14,721 bases of DNA from Actinomycetota bacterium. GTDB lineage: Bacteria; Actinomycetota; Actinomycetes; S36-B12; UBA10799. Under the pieces are notes generated by a model. The model saw only the letters and a list, made by a program, of their open reading frames with translations, had not been told where the DNA came from and did no database searches. Location: positions 18,569-33,289 of the forward strand of contig DMNR01000421.1 in assembly GCA_003452655.1 (NCBI GenBank), read 5' to 3'. Shown here one piece after another: positions 7,090 to 13,080 of this stretch (positions within the stretch are counted from its first letter, which is position 1; the number at the start of each line of letters is the position of its first letter). Position numbers and translations under genes: made by a program.

Positions 7090-7881
7090 CTAGGCGGAGG
7101 GCATCTGCATGACGGAGAAGCGGGCGCCCTGGGGATCTTCGATGACGGCCATGCGTCCGAAGGGTGAGTCGAACGCGGGGCCCAGGGCTGTTCCGCCGCT
7201 GGCGACGGCGCGGGCCAACGTGTCGTCAGTGTCGGCGACGGCAAAGTAGGTCTGCCAGTGCGACGGAACCTCAGGAGGGAACTGAGCGGGAACGTCCATC
7301 GCGCCGAACACGTCTTTTCCGTCAACCTTCGCTGTGAAGTACTCCATCCCGTCGGGTGTCCCGGGCATGGCTGCCCACTCGTAGCCGAATACCTGCGCGA
7401 GGAAGTCGCGGGAGGCTTGTGCGTCGCGGCTGAGCAGCTCGTTCCAGGCGAACGAAACCGGCTCATTCGCGATACCCGAGCCAATGTGTTCGTGAGGTTC
7501 CCACACCCCAAACAGGCCGCCGGAGGGGTCAGCAAGCACGGCCATGCGCCCCATAAGCGCGTCACCGGGACCGGCAATGTCCATGACGTCGGCCATCACC
7601 TGTCCACCGGCCTCGCCAACTGCCGCGACCACCGCAGCAGCGTCATCGACGCTGATGTAGGTCGTCCACGAGGGAGGGAACTGGATCTCGTCGGGCATTT
7701 GACCGATTCCCGCAACTGGAATGTCGTCCTGGTAGCACATGCCGTAGTTGCCCATGTCGGGACTGGACTTCATGCACTCCCAGCCGAACAGGTCGCAGTA
7801 GAAGGCGATGGCGGCGTCTTGGTCGCTGGCCATCAGATCGACCCAGGATGGTGTTCCAGCGGTGTAAGAATCGAACTTCAT
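7090..7881 (-). CDS. Two-domain VOC protein, Rv0577 (CFP32)-like
   Basis: The 263-residue product contains two glyoxalase/bleomycin-resistance-type VOC domains, about residues 8-128 (GTPSWVDLMASDQDAAIAFY, then YISVDDAAAVV, ending DPSGGLFGVWEP) and about 137-260 (VSFAWNELLSRDAQASRDFL, then TYFAVADTDD, ending DPQGARFSVMQMP). The opening GTPSWVDL, the WNELL motif at the second domain and the SHWQTYFAV strand closely recall M. tuberculosis Rv0577 from memory of that family. Rv0577-like proteins are soluble; a methylglyoxal-related role has been proposed, but the reaction here is not shown. ATG at 7879-7881 is the start because AAAGGAA lies 6 nt upstream; a longer frame reaching 7998 has no ribosome site and covers operator-like repeats. 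The gene lies between the two copies of the tRNA-end repeat and is co-oriented with tRNA-Thr. Confidence 0.9.
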   Translation of the reverse strand: MKFDSYTAGTPSWVDLMASDQDAAIAFYCDLFGWECMKSSPDMGNYGMCYQDDIPVAGIGQMPDEIQFPPSWTTYISVDDAAAVVAAVGEAGGQVMADVMDIAGPGDALMGRMAVLADPSGGLFGVWEPHEHIGSGIANEPVSFAWNELLSRDAQASRDFLAQVFGYEWAAMPGTPDGMEYFTAKVDGKDVFGAMDVPAQFPPEVPSHWQTYFAVADTDDTLARAVASGGTALGPAFDSPFGRMAVIEDPQGARFSVMQMPSA

Positions 7882-7910
7882 GTGAGTTCCTTTGGGGGTC
7901 GAGAGACGCG

Positions 7911-7924
7911 GTGAACGAGTGAAC
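7911..7924. promoter_or_regulatory. Tandem GTGAAC half-sites upstream of the VOC gene
   Basis: Two identical GTGAAC hexamers (7911-7916 and 7919-7924) are spaced 8 bp start to start, 30-43 bp upstream of the VOC start codon. The same hexamer forms the palindrome at 7993-8008. Four copies within about 100 bp suggest binding sites for a regulator, which I cannot identify. Position in the leader or promoter of the VOC gene fits repression. Confidence 0.4.
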
Positions 7925-7992
7925 AGGCGCGACTCGGGTGTGTTATCCAGCAGGCTCGACCGTAGTGGGGGCGTCTGACAAGGCGCAAGGTT

Positions 7993-8008
7993 GTTCACAC
8001 GGGTGAAC
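7993..8008. promoter_or_regulatory. Perfect palindrome GTTCAC-ACGG-GTGAAC
   Basis: Two perfect 6-bp arms surround a 4-base centre between tRNA-Thr (3' end at 8026) and the VOC gene. It could be an operator, because its half-site recurs twice nearer the gene. It could instead be a short hairpin ending the tRNA transcript, since it begins 17 bp after the tRNA. No T-run follows on the minus strand, which weakens the terminator reading. Confidence 0.5.
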
Positions 8009-8024
8009 TAAGAAATCGATCTAA

Positions 8025-8045
8025 GAGCCGCCTTGGAGAGTCGAA
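8025..8045 (-). repeat. 21-bp tRNA-Thr 3' end repeat (att-like, copy inside the tRNA)
   Basis: This is the copy of the direct repeat that lies within the functional tRNA gene: one base beyond the discriminator, the acceptor 3' arm, the T-stem 3' arm and part of the T-loop. Its exact partner is at 7010-7030, 1,015 bp away. The interval holds only the VOC gene. Confidence 0.65.
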
Positions 8046-8098
8046 CTCCAGACCTATTCATTACGAGTGAATTGCTCTACCAACTGAGCTAAGGCGGC
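8026..8098 (-). tRNA. tRNA-Thr, anticodon CGT
   Basis: The minus strand folds into a complete cloverleaf of 73 bases. The acceptor GCCGCCT pairs with AGGCGGC, the D-arm is GCTC-AGTTGGTA-GAGC, the anticodon arm is ATTCA-CTCGTAA-TGAAT, the variable loop is AGGTC and the T-arm is TGGAG-TTCGACT-CTCCA, with U as discriminator base. The seven-base anticodon loop gives CGT (CGU), which reads the threonine codon ACG. CCA is not encoded; the next bases are CTCTTAG. All stems are perfectly paired, so it should be functional. Confidence 0.97.
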
Positions 8099-8119
8099 GT
8101 TGTGCGAGCCGTAGTCTAA

Positions 8120-8138
8120 CGACCCCGATCTCGGGTCG
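8120..8138. terminator. Short hairpin between membrane-protein gene and tRNA-Thr
   Basis: CGACCC (8120-8125) and GGGTCG (8133-8138) form a 6-bp stem with a 7-base loop, about 50 bp after the stop of the membrane-protein gene and 22 bp before the tRNA 5' end. No T-run follows, so it is at best a weak or Rho-assisted stop signal. Confidence 0.25.
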
Positions 8139-8190
8139 CGCGCGGCGTCTGCCTGTCGACGGAATTTCGCCCGTCACGTTCCGATTGGAT

Positions 8191-8691
8191 CTAGACCGCG
8201 CCCGTCGCGAACAGCAGCGCCCACAGCGAAACCGGAAGTCCGATATTCGAGATGTTGATGATCGTGTTGCCAGGCGCGAAGTTCTTGTCCTTGATCATCT
8301 CGCGGAAGTGATTCGCCGCAGCACCCAACAGGAAGACCGATGCGGCGATCGACACACACACCCAAGCGACGGTCTGGTCAGTGCCTGCAGCGACGAAGCC
8401 CGCGATGCCCATTCCGAAACTGCCGAAGCCAATTTCGTACTGGAATCCGTTCGTCTGCCAACCGATGTTGGCGGCGGTCTTCTTCGCGAAAACCGTGTGC
8501 ATGAAACCGCTGACGATGAACATCGCCCCGACTGGTAGCGACAGCATCCATGACATGGCGTTCTCGGCAAACGGCTCGCCGGGATTCGCGCCAGGGGCAG
8601 TGACCCCGAGCAACGACAACACCCACGCAATGATCAAAACCAATGGAACGATTACGACACCCATGGCGCTGAAGTTACTGATCTGAATCAC
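8191..8691 (-). CDS. Small four-helix membrane protein, DUF6790-like
   Basis: From a GTG at 8689-8691 the product is 166 residues with about four hydrophobic segments: MGVVIVPLVLIIAWVLSLLG near the N-terminus, WMLSLPVGAMFIVSGFMHTV, GFGSFGMGIAGFVAAG with VAWVCVSIAASVFLLGAA, and NIGLPVSLWALLFATGAV at the end. The motifs GWQTNGFQYEIGFGSFGMG and NHFREMIKDKNFAPGNT recall the family catalogued as DUF6790, though this is from memory. No function is known. The frame stays open to an ATG at 8799, but that would overlap the amidohydrolase by 71 bp and adds an arginine-rich stretch unlike the family. GTG at 8691 or ATG at 8664 are more likely starts, neither with a clear ribosome site. It follows the amidohydrolase after 37 bp, so the two are probably cotranscribed. 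Confidence 0.75.
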   Translation of the reverse strand: MIQISNFSAMGVVIVPLVLIIAWVLSLLGVTAPGANPGEPFAENAMSWMLSLPVGAMFIVSGFMHTVFAKKTAANIGWQTNGFQYEIGFGSFGMGIAGFVAAGTDQTVAWVCVSIAASVFLLGAAANHFREMIKDKNFAPGNTIINISNIGLPVSLWALLFATGAV

Positions 8692-8728
8692 GGGCCGCGC
8701 GCTGGCGCGGGCTAGCTTAAACGCAGCT

Positions 8729-10441
8729 TTAGCAGCACTTGTCCTCTTGCGCCTTTGCTGCCAGATGCTGGTGTGGTGCCCCATCTGTTGCGGCGCCACC
8801 GCCTAGGAACGCATCCAGGTCTACGCGAACTCCGCTCGACCATGTGCCCTTCACAGCGACATCGCTCGCCAGTGTTTCTGGCGCGACCTCGTACGGGTCT
8901 GCGGACAGCTCCGTGAAGTCGGCGTACTTGCCGACTTCGATCGACCCGATCTCGTGGTCGCGATGCAGAATGTATGCCGCGTTTGTCGTGTGGGCCGCCA
9001 ACGCTTCGTCAAGGGTCACAGCATTTTCGATCCCGTGAACCTTCCCGGTGCTTGTCCGTCGCGTGACCGCAGTCTGCATGTTGAGGAGCGGATTCGGCGG
9101 ACTCACGCTGCCATCGTTGTGGAATGACGGGCGCACACCGGCATCGAAGGCGGCCTTGAACCGACCCCAGTTCGCCCCAATACGCGTCTCGAACATCTGT
9201 CCGTCAAGCAGGTCACCCCAGTAGTAGAACTGGAAAGGCGCCAGCGAAGCAATGACGCCAAGGGACGCCGCACGCTGGAACTGGTCCCCACGTCCCGCAC
9301 CCACATGTTCAATTCGCCAGCGGTGATCTGTGCCCAGCAAGCTGTATTTCACGAGCGCGTTCTCGTAGGCGTCAAGAACAATGTCCAGACCGATGTCGCC
9401 ATTGACGTGGAAGGCCATCTGCCAACCGAGCGGTGCGTATTTGTCGAGGATCGCGTCGAGTTGTTCGCGCGTGTAGTTCATCGCCTTCGATCCACCGGTC
9501 TGCAGCGGAATTCCGGCGCGCTTGACCGTGGGGGTATCGAGGTAGTCGAACGACGTTGCGATGTTGCCGGTCCATGGCGAACCGTCGGCCCACAACTTGA
9601 TGCCCTGCTTGCGAATACGGCTCGGATCGATCCCGAGGTCGACCTTGTCGCCACAGGTTGGGTCCGTTGACATGTGGTAGAGCGAGATTCGCACAGGGCA
9701 TCCGGGCATCGAGAACAGCGCCTGGTAGCCCGCCTCGTAGTCCTTCGCGTAGGTCATTTCACTCGTCGATGTGATTCCCGCGCGCGACATCAGGGCCAGA
9801 AACTCCGCCGCCTGGTGAAGCGGTGATCCGCCCAGCTTTCCCAGCACCGGCAGCGTGATCGCCAGGATCGCGCTGACCTCCTCCGCTGTTCCATCGAGGC
9901 CGCCATCGGCGTTACGCCCGTACGAGCCACCCACGGGGTTCTCCGGCGGGTTCTCCTCCCACCCAAGCGCCTTGAGCACTGCCGTCGTCACATACGCAGC
10001 GTGCCCCGAGTTGTCGATCACGGCGGCGAGGCGATCACCAAAGATTGGATCGAGTGTTGCCGCATTTGGGGCATCAACGCCATGCAACAACTTGTCGAAC
10101 CCGAAGAATGCCAACGATGCATCAGCTGGCGACTCGGCCAATGCCTTCTTGAAGATCGCCACGACGTCGTCCCACGTTGGCGCAACCCACGGTGCGATGT
10201 AGTGCGCCGGGGCCATGATCGATATTCCACTCAACAGCGGGTGCGAATGCGGCTCAATGAAGCCTGGAGCGAGGACGGTGTCGCCGAGATCGATCACCGT
10301 TGCGCCAGCGAGCTTCGCTTGGCATTGTTCAAGCGTCCCGACCTCAACGATGCGATCGCCATCAATAGCTACGGCAGTCGCGCGGGGCTTGTCAGGGTTC
10401 ATCGTGATGATGGAACTGGCGGTGAGGATCTGCTTCGACAT
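8729..10441 (-). CDS. Amidohydrolase, Amidohydro_3/YtcJ-like
   Basis: The 570-residue protein shows the full metal-dependent hydrolase pattern of the YtcJ-like group. The N-terminal beta-sandwich portion ends in APGFIEPHSHP, which supplies the HxH metal pair (His65, His67). A central GIKLWADGSPWTG carries the family lysine, MAFHVNGDIG and WRIEHVGAG supply further His ligands, and SFHNDGSVSPPNPLLNMQTAVTRR is the typical C-terminal barrel motif. The closing IGSIEVGKYADFTELSADPYE strand rebuilds the small domain. Such enzymes are cytosolic TIM-barrel hydrolases of amide, imide or ester bonds; the substrate cannot be read from the sequence. The C-terminus ends in DKCC, an unusual terminal Cys pair. 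The ATG at 10439-10441 has no ribosome site but lies 7 bp after a good -10 box, which indicates a leaderless transcript. It is followed by the DUF6790-like gene. Confidence 0.92.
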   Translation of the reverse strand: MSKQILTASSIITMNPDKPRATAVAIDGDRIVEVGTLEQCQAKLAGATVIDLGDTVLAPGFIEPHSHPLLSGISIMAPAHYIAPWVAPTWDDVVAIFKKALAESPADASLAFFGFDKLLHGVDAPNAATLDPIFGDRLAAVIDNSGHAAYVTTAVLKALGWEENPPENPVGGSYGRNADGGLDGTAEEVSAILAITLPVLGKLGGSPLHQAAEFLALMSRAGITSTSEMTYAKDYEAGYQALFSMPGCPVRISLYHMSTDPTCGDKVDLGIDPSRIRKQGIKLWADGSPWTGNIATSFDYLDTPTVKRAGIPLQTGGSKAMNYTREQLDAILDKYAPLGWQMAFHVNGDIGLDIVLDAYENALVKYSLLGTDHRWRIEHVGAGRGDQFQRAASLGVIASLAPFQFYYWGDLLDGQMFETRIGANWGRFKAAFDAGVRPSFHNDGSVSPPNPLLNMQTAVTRRTSTGKVHGIENAVTLDEALAAHTTNAAYILHRDHEIGSIEVGKYADFTELSADPYEVAPETLASDVAVKGTWSSGVRVDLDAFLGGGAATDGAPHQHLAAKAQEDKCC

Positions 10442-10447
10442 GGCCCG

Positions 10448-10476
10448 AGACTAGGAATGTTCGCGGCGCTTCTCAA
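10448..10476 (-). promoter_or_regulatory. Promoter of the amidohydrolase gene, leaderless
   Basis: On the minus strand TTGAGA (10471-10476) and TAGTCT (10448-10453) are separated by 17 bp. These are good -35 and actinobacterial TANNNT -10 elements. The ATG begins seven bases after the -10 box, so transcription would start at the start codon itself. This agrees with the lack of a Shine-Dalgarno sequence. Confidence 0.65.
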
Positions 10477-10513
10477 TCCGGAGTGCGCAAGTGGCGGATC
10501 AAGCTTGAACTAA

Positions 10514-10563
10514 ACGAAGGCCGGGCGCGACCGGAACGCTCCCCGGCGGCACCCGACCTTCGT
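10514..10563 (-). terminator. Intrinsic terminator of the NlpC/P60 gene
   Basis: A 15-bp stem (10514-10528 with 10549-10563, two wobble pairs) lies 17 bp after the NlpC/P60 stop. The loop contains a further CCGG-N8-CCGG palindrome. On the minus strand the stem ends in CGTTTAG, a short T-run. It separates the riboswitch unit from the amidohydrolase promoter. Confidence 0.8.
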
Positions 10564-10579
10564 CAAGGTATCTGGCTTA

Positions 10580-11164
10580 CTAGCCAACGATGAGGCGACG
10601 AGCCCCGGCGTAGCGCGGCGTCCAGTAGCCACTGTTGACAGGCTCGACAACAACGTCGCGGCTCGGGTTGTTTGCGCCGATCATCTTGCCCTTGCCGATG
10701 TAGATCGACACATGCTGCGAGCCGTTTGATCCCCACGCCAGGATGTCGCCCGGCAGCAGGTTGCGCTTGCTGACGCGAACTCCTCGACGCATATTCAGTT
10801 GTGCACCGGAGTAGTGCGGGATGCTGATCTTCGCGACAGCGCGGTACACCTGCTTGGTGAATCCCGAACAGTCGAAACGCCAGGCTGACTCGGCGCCGGC
10901 CACGTATTGACCGCGACCCTTGCGGCTCAAGGCGTACTTGACGATGCGCTTGCGCATGTCGATCGCCCAAAGGCGACGCGCCTCAAGCTTGGCGGCCTTG
11001 GCCTGTTCCGGCGTCAAAGGCGCCGCTGCAGGCGCAGCAACCGCGGCACCGACCCCAGCAATAACGGGTGCAGCATTTGCCGCCGTCGCAGTTCCGACCG
11101 GAACGAGGACGGCAGCGATTGTGGCAGTGGAAATAGCAGCGCCGACTAGGCGCGATGTACGCAT
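10580..11164 (-). CDS. Secreted NlpC/P60 cell-wall hydrolase
   Basis: The 194-residue product has a signal peptide (MRTSRLVGAAISTATIAAVL, hydrophobic to about 30). An Ala/Pro-rich linker to about 52 and a basic helix (PEQAKAAKLEARRLWAIDMRKR) follow. The C-terminal NlpC/P60 domain, about 70-194, carries the catalytic Cys99 in RFDCSGFTKQVY, His151 in SQHVSIYIG and a polar third residue near GANNPS (Asn165/166), with the typical LLPGDILAW strand. NlpC/P60 enzymes cut peptide stems of peptidoglycan, usually the D-Glu to diaminopimelate bond. The ATG at 11162-11164 follows a GAGGAGGAG ribosome site about 11 nt upstream. A c-di-AMP riboswitch lies directly before that site, and a strong terminator follows the gene, so it is a single-gene unit linking turgor or c-di-AMP signalling to wall remodelling. 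Confidence 0.95.
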   Translation of the reverse strand: MRTSRLVGAAISTATIAAVLVPVGTATAANAAPVIAGVGAAVAAPAAAPLTPEQAKAAKLEARRLWAIDMRKRIVKYALSRKGRGQYVAGAESAWRFDCSGFTKQVYRAVAKISIPHYSGAQLNMRRGVRVSKRNLLPGDILAWGSNGSQHVSIYIGKGKMIGANNPSRDVVVEPVNSGYWTPRYAGARRLIVG

Positions 11165-11187
11165 TGTGAAACTGACTCCTCCTCGAG

Positions 11188-11337
11188 CCGCTTCCCGGGT
11201 TAGCTGACGGACTCGGGCTCAAGGATTCGCCCTACCGGCACTTGCCGGATTCGCCCCAACTTCAATGGGTCCCCGGTACACCTGCGCTCTAACGGCCCTG
11301 GGGAAAGTGGACCGTGCACCAGCAGGTGACTCAGCGG
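11188..11337 (-). ncRNA. ydaO-type cyclic di-AMP riboswitch
   Basis: Reading the minus strand, the leader of the NlpC/P60 gene contains the conserved blocks of the ydaO/yuaA (c-di-AMP) riboswitch in order: CCGGGGACCCATTG, GGGGCGAATCC, GGTAGGGCGAATCC, then CCGAGTCCGTCAGCTAACC. An outer helix is formed by CCGCT (11333-11337) and AGCGG (11188-11192), as in the B. subtilis ydaO leader. This motif class turns genes off when c-di-AMP is bound, and in actinobacteria it commonly precedes cell-wall hydrolase genes such as rpf and NlpC/P60. The outer helix ends only a few bases before GAGGAGGAG, and no terminator stem is visible between them. Control by hiding the ribosome site or through Rho is therefore more likely here than intrinsic termination. 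Confidence 0.95.
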
Positions 11338-11387
11338 TGTGTTCGCGCGCCACCGGGGGGCGGCACCTGGAACGAACAACGTGAGCG

Positions 11388-11415
11388 AACCTAACACCGA
11401 ATCGGGGACTCAAAA
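11388..11415 (-). promoter_or_regulatory. Possible promoter of the riboswitch-NlpC/P60 transcript
   Basis: On the minus strand TAGGTT (11388-11393) fits the TANNNT -10 pattern, and TTTTGA lies 16 bp upstream (11410-11415). Transcription from it would start near 11381, about 45 bases before the riboswitch core. The -35 is weak and overlaps the terminator of the upstream gene. Confidence 0.35.
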
Positions 11416-11437
11416 CCCTTGTGTTTCCACAGGTTTT
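11412..11437 (-). terminator. GAAA-tetraloop terminator after the lipoprotein peptidase
   Basis: On the minus strand AAAACC and TGTG pair with GGTTTT and CACA around a GAAA loop, with a two-base AG bulge. The 3' arm ends in TTTT. The hairpin lies about 150 bp after the peptidase stop and just before the riboswitch transcript, so it would insulate the two. The A-run on the other side would let it work in both directions. Confidence 0.6.
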
Positions 11438-11589
11438 ACGCTCTGTGAGCCTGCACAAGCGCACAATCGAGAGGCGCCCATGATCAACGTTACTCAGCGT
11501 CTAACTACAGCGAGGTAGTTCGGTGAGTCTGTTCACAAATTTTCTCGGCTGTGGACAGGCCATTTCGTGTCTTATGAGCGATTTGCGGA

Positions 11590-13080
11590 CTATTCAGACG
11601 CACATGTGGCGCCAGCAGACGGGGGCTGCTCGCTTATGAGGAACTCATCAACAGCGTCATTTACACAGGAATTGTCGCCGTAACCGGTATGACCATCATC
11701 TTCGTAGGTCAACAGGCGGTTGTTCGGCAACTGTTTGGACACCGCGTCCGCCCATGCATAGGGCGTTGCCGGGTCATACCGAGTCCCGACCAATATCACC
11801 GGCAACGACGTCGAGACAGTCACCGGGTGCGGGTCGAGAGTTGCCGGGGCCGGCCACATCGCACAGGGCAGGTTTCCCCACGCGAGCTCGGGACCAAACG
11901 TCGACGCGGTGCGCGCCCAGTCACTAGCGAGTGCCTGAGTTGCCGCTGCGTCAGCACGGTCCGGACGGTCCAGACACGTCACTGCGTACAGCGCGTCGAT
12001 GGCGTTATCCCGATACGAACCATCTGGCTGACGGCCAGTGAACGAATCAACCATCTCGAGCATCGGTTTGCCGTTGCCCTGGAACCCCGCCGCGAGCGCG
12101 ACCCGCAGCTGCGGCCAGCCCTCACCCTCGTCATACAGACTGGAGATGATTCCGTTGACTGCCAGCGGACGGTTCAGCGGGCGATCTGGCTCAGCCCGAA
12201 TCGGGGACGTCGCGATTTCGGTCAACCAGCTGTTGATCTTTGTGAGCCCCGCGCCCTTGTCACCCGGCAACGGACAGTCCTGGTGCTTCGGGCAGTCCGC
12301 AATAAAGCGGTCCAGTGCGACCTGGAATCCATCCGCCTGACCTCGGGCTACCTCACTGCTCGACAGCGCTGGATCTATCACGCCGTCGAGCACGAACCGG
12401 CCAACCCGATCACTGAAGAGGTCGGCATAGGTCAGCCCGAGGAAAGTGCCGTACGAGATCCCGAGGAAGTTGAGCTTCTCCTCGCCCAGGAGGTGACGAA
12501 GGACATCCATATCGCGTGCCGCGGCAATCGTTCCGACGTTCGGCGTCAAGCCTGGCGAGAGCCGTTGACAGTTCTCGCCCAACCCTTTGGAAACCTGCTC
12601 GACCTGCTGTTGTTGCGCTGCGTTAGCGGGGGCGCCGACGGTCGACAGGAATTGATCCGTCTGCGGCCCGTCCAAACAGCGGATCGGCGTGCTGCGGGCA
12701 ACACCACGAGGGTCGAACCCGATCACGTCGTACGCAGCCATGACTGACGGACTAATGGTGCCGCCGGCGTATTGGGCGAACTCGTACCCCGAACCTCCCG
12801 GACCGCCCGGGTTCGCGACGAGTGCGCCGATCCGTTTCGTCGGATCTTTCGCAGCGGATTTGAGGAGCTTGATCATGACTGCGGGACCTGCGGGTTCGGC
12901 GTAGTTCAGCGGCGCCTCAAACGACGCGCACTGCAGTTCGCCTTCACACGATGTCCAAGTCATCGACTGGCGGTAGTACTTGTCTAAGTCGGATTGCTCC
13001 GAGGAGGTTCCGCTGCCAAGTTGAACCCCGCACCCTGTCAGTACGACTGCTGCAAGCCCGACTGCTGCCCGCAGCCTCAA
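11590..13080 (-). CDS. Lipoprotein alpha/beta-hydrolase, tripeptidyl-aminopeptidase (TAP) family
   Basis: The 496-residue product has a lipoprotein leader (MRLRAAVGLAAVVLTGC) with lipobox LTGC and lipidated Cys17, so it is exported and membrane-anchored. It shows the proline-peptidase-like alpha/beta-hydrolase fold: the oxyanion loop NPGGPGGSG at 90-98, nucleophile elbow GISYG with Ser209, Asp436 in VGTRYDPATP and His464 in DDGHTGYG, with the TAP-like C-terminal domain around them. This matches Streptomyces tripeptidyl aminopeptidases (Slp/Tap type), which remove short peptides from exported proteins; substrate is inferred from family only. The start is TTG at 13078-13080, which overlaps the TGA of holB by four bases (TTGA), so the two are translationally coupled. 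A GAAA-loop terminator lies about 150 bp downstream. Confidence 0.93.
   Translation of the reverse strand: MRLRAAVGLAAVVLTGCGVQLGSGTSSEQSDLDKYYRQSMTWTSCEGELQCASFEAPLNYAEPAGPAVMIKLLKSAAKDPTKRIGALVANPGGPGGSGYEFAQYAGGTISPSVMAAYDVIGFDPRGVARSTPIRCLDGPQTDQFLSTVGAPANAAQQQQVEQVSKGLGENCQRLSPGLTPNVGTIAAARDMDVLRHLLGEEKLNFLGISYGTFLGLTYADLFSDRVGRFVLDGVIDPALSSSEVARGQADGFQVALDRFIADCPKHQDCPLPGDKGAGLTKINSWLTEIATSPIRAEPDRPLNRPLAVNGIISSLYDEGEGWPQLRVALAAGFQGNGKPMLEMVDSFTGRQPDGSYRDNAIDALYAVTCLDRPDRADAAATQALASDWARTASTFGPELAWGNLPCAMWPAPATLDPHPVTVSTSLPVILVGTRYDPATPYAWADAVSKQLPNNRLLTYEDDGHTGYGDNSCVNDAVDEFLISEQPPSAGATCASE

Noticed and set aside
7882..7998. Extension of the Rv0577-like protein to an ATG at 7998
   Set aside because: The extra 39 residues do not match the family and would run through the GTGAAC repeats. 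The ATG at 7881 has AAAGGAA at proper spacing.
11689..12747. Plus-strand frame of 352 codons
   Set aside because: Shadow of the TAP-like peptidase gene, whose catalytic triad and lipobox are on the minus strand; the plus translation is Arg-rich without domains.
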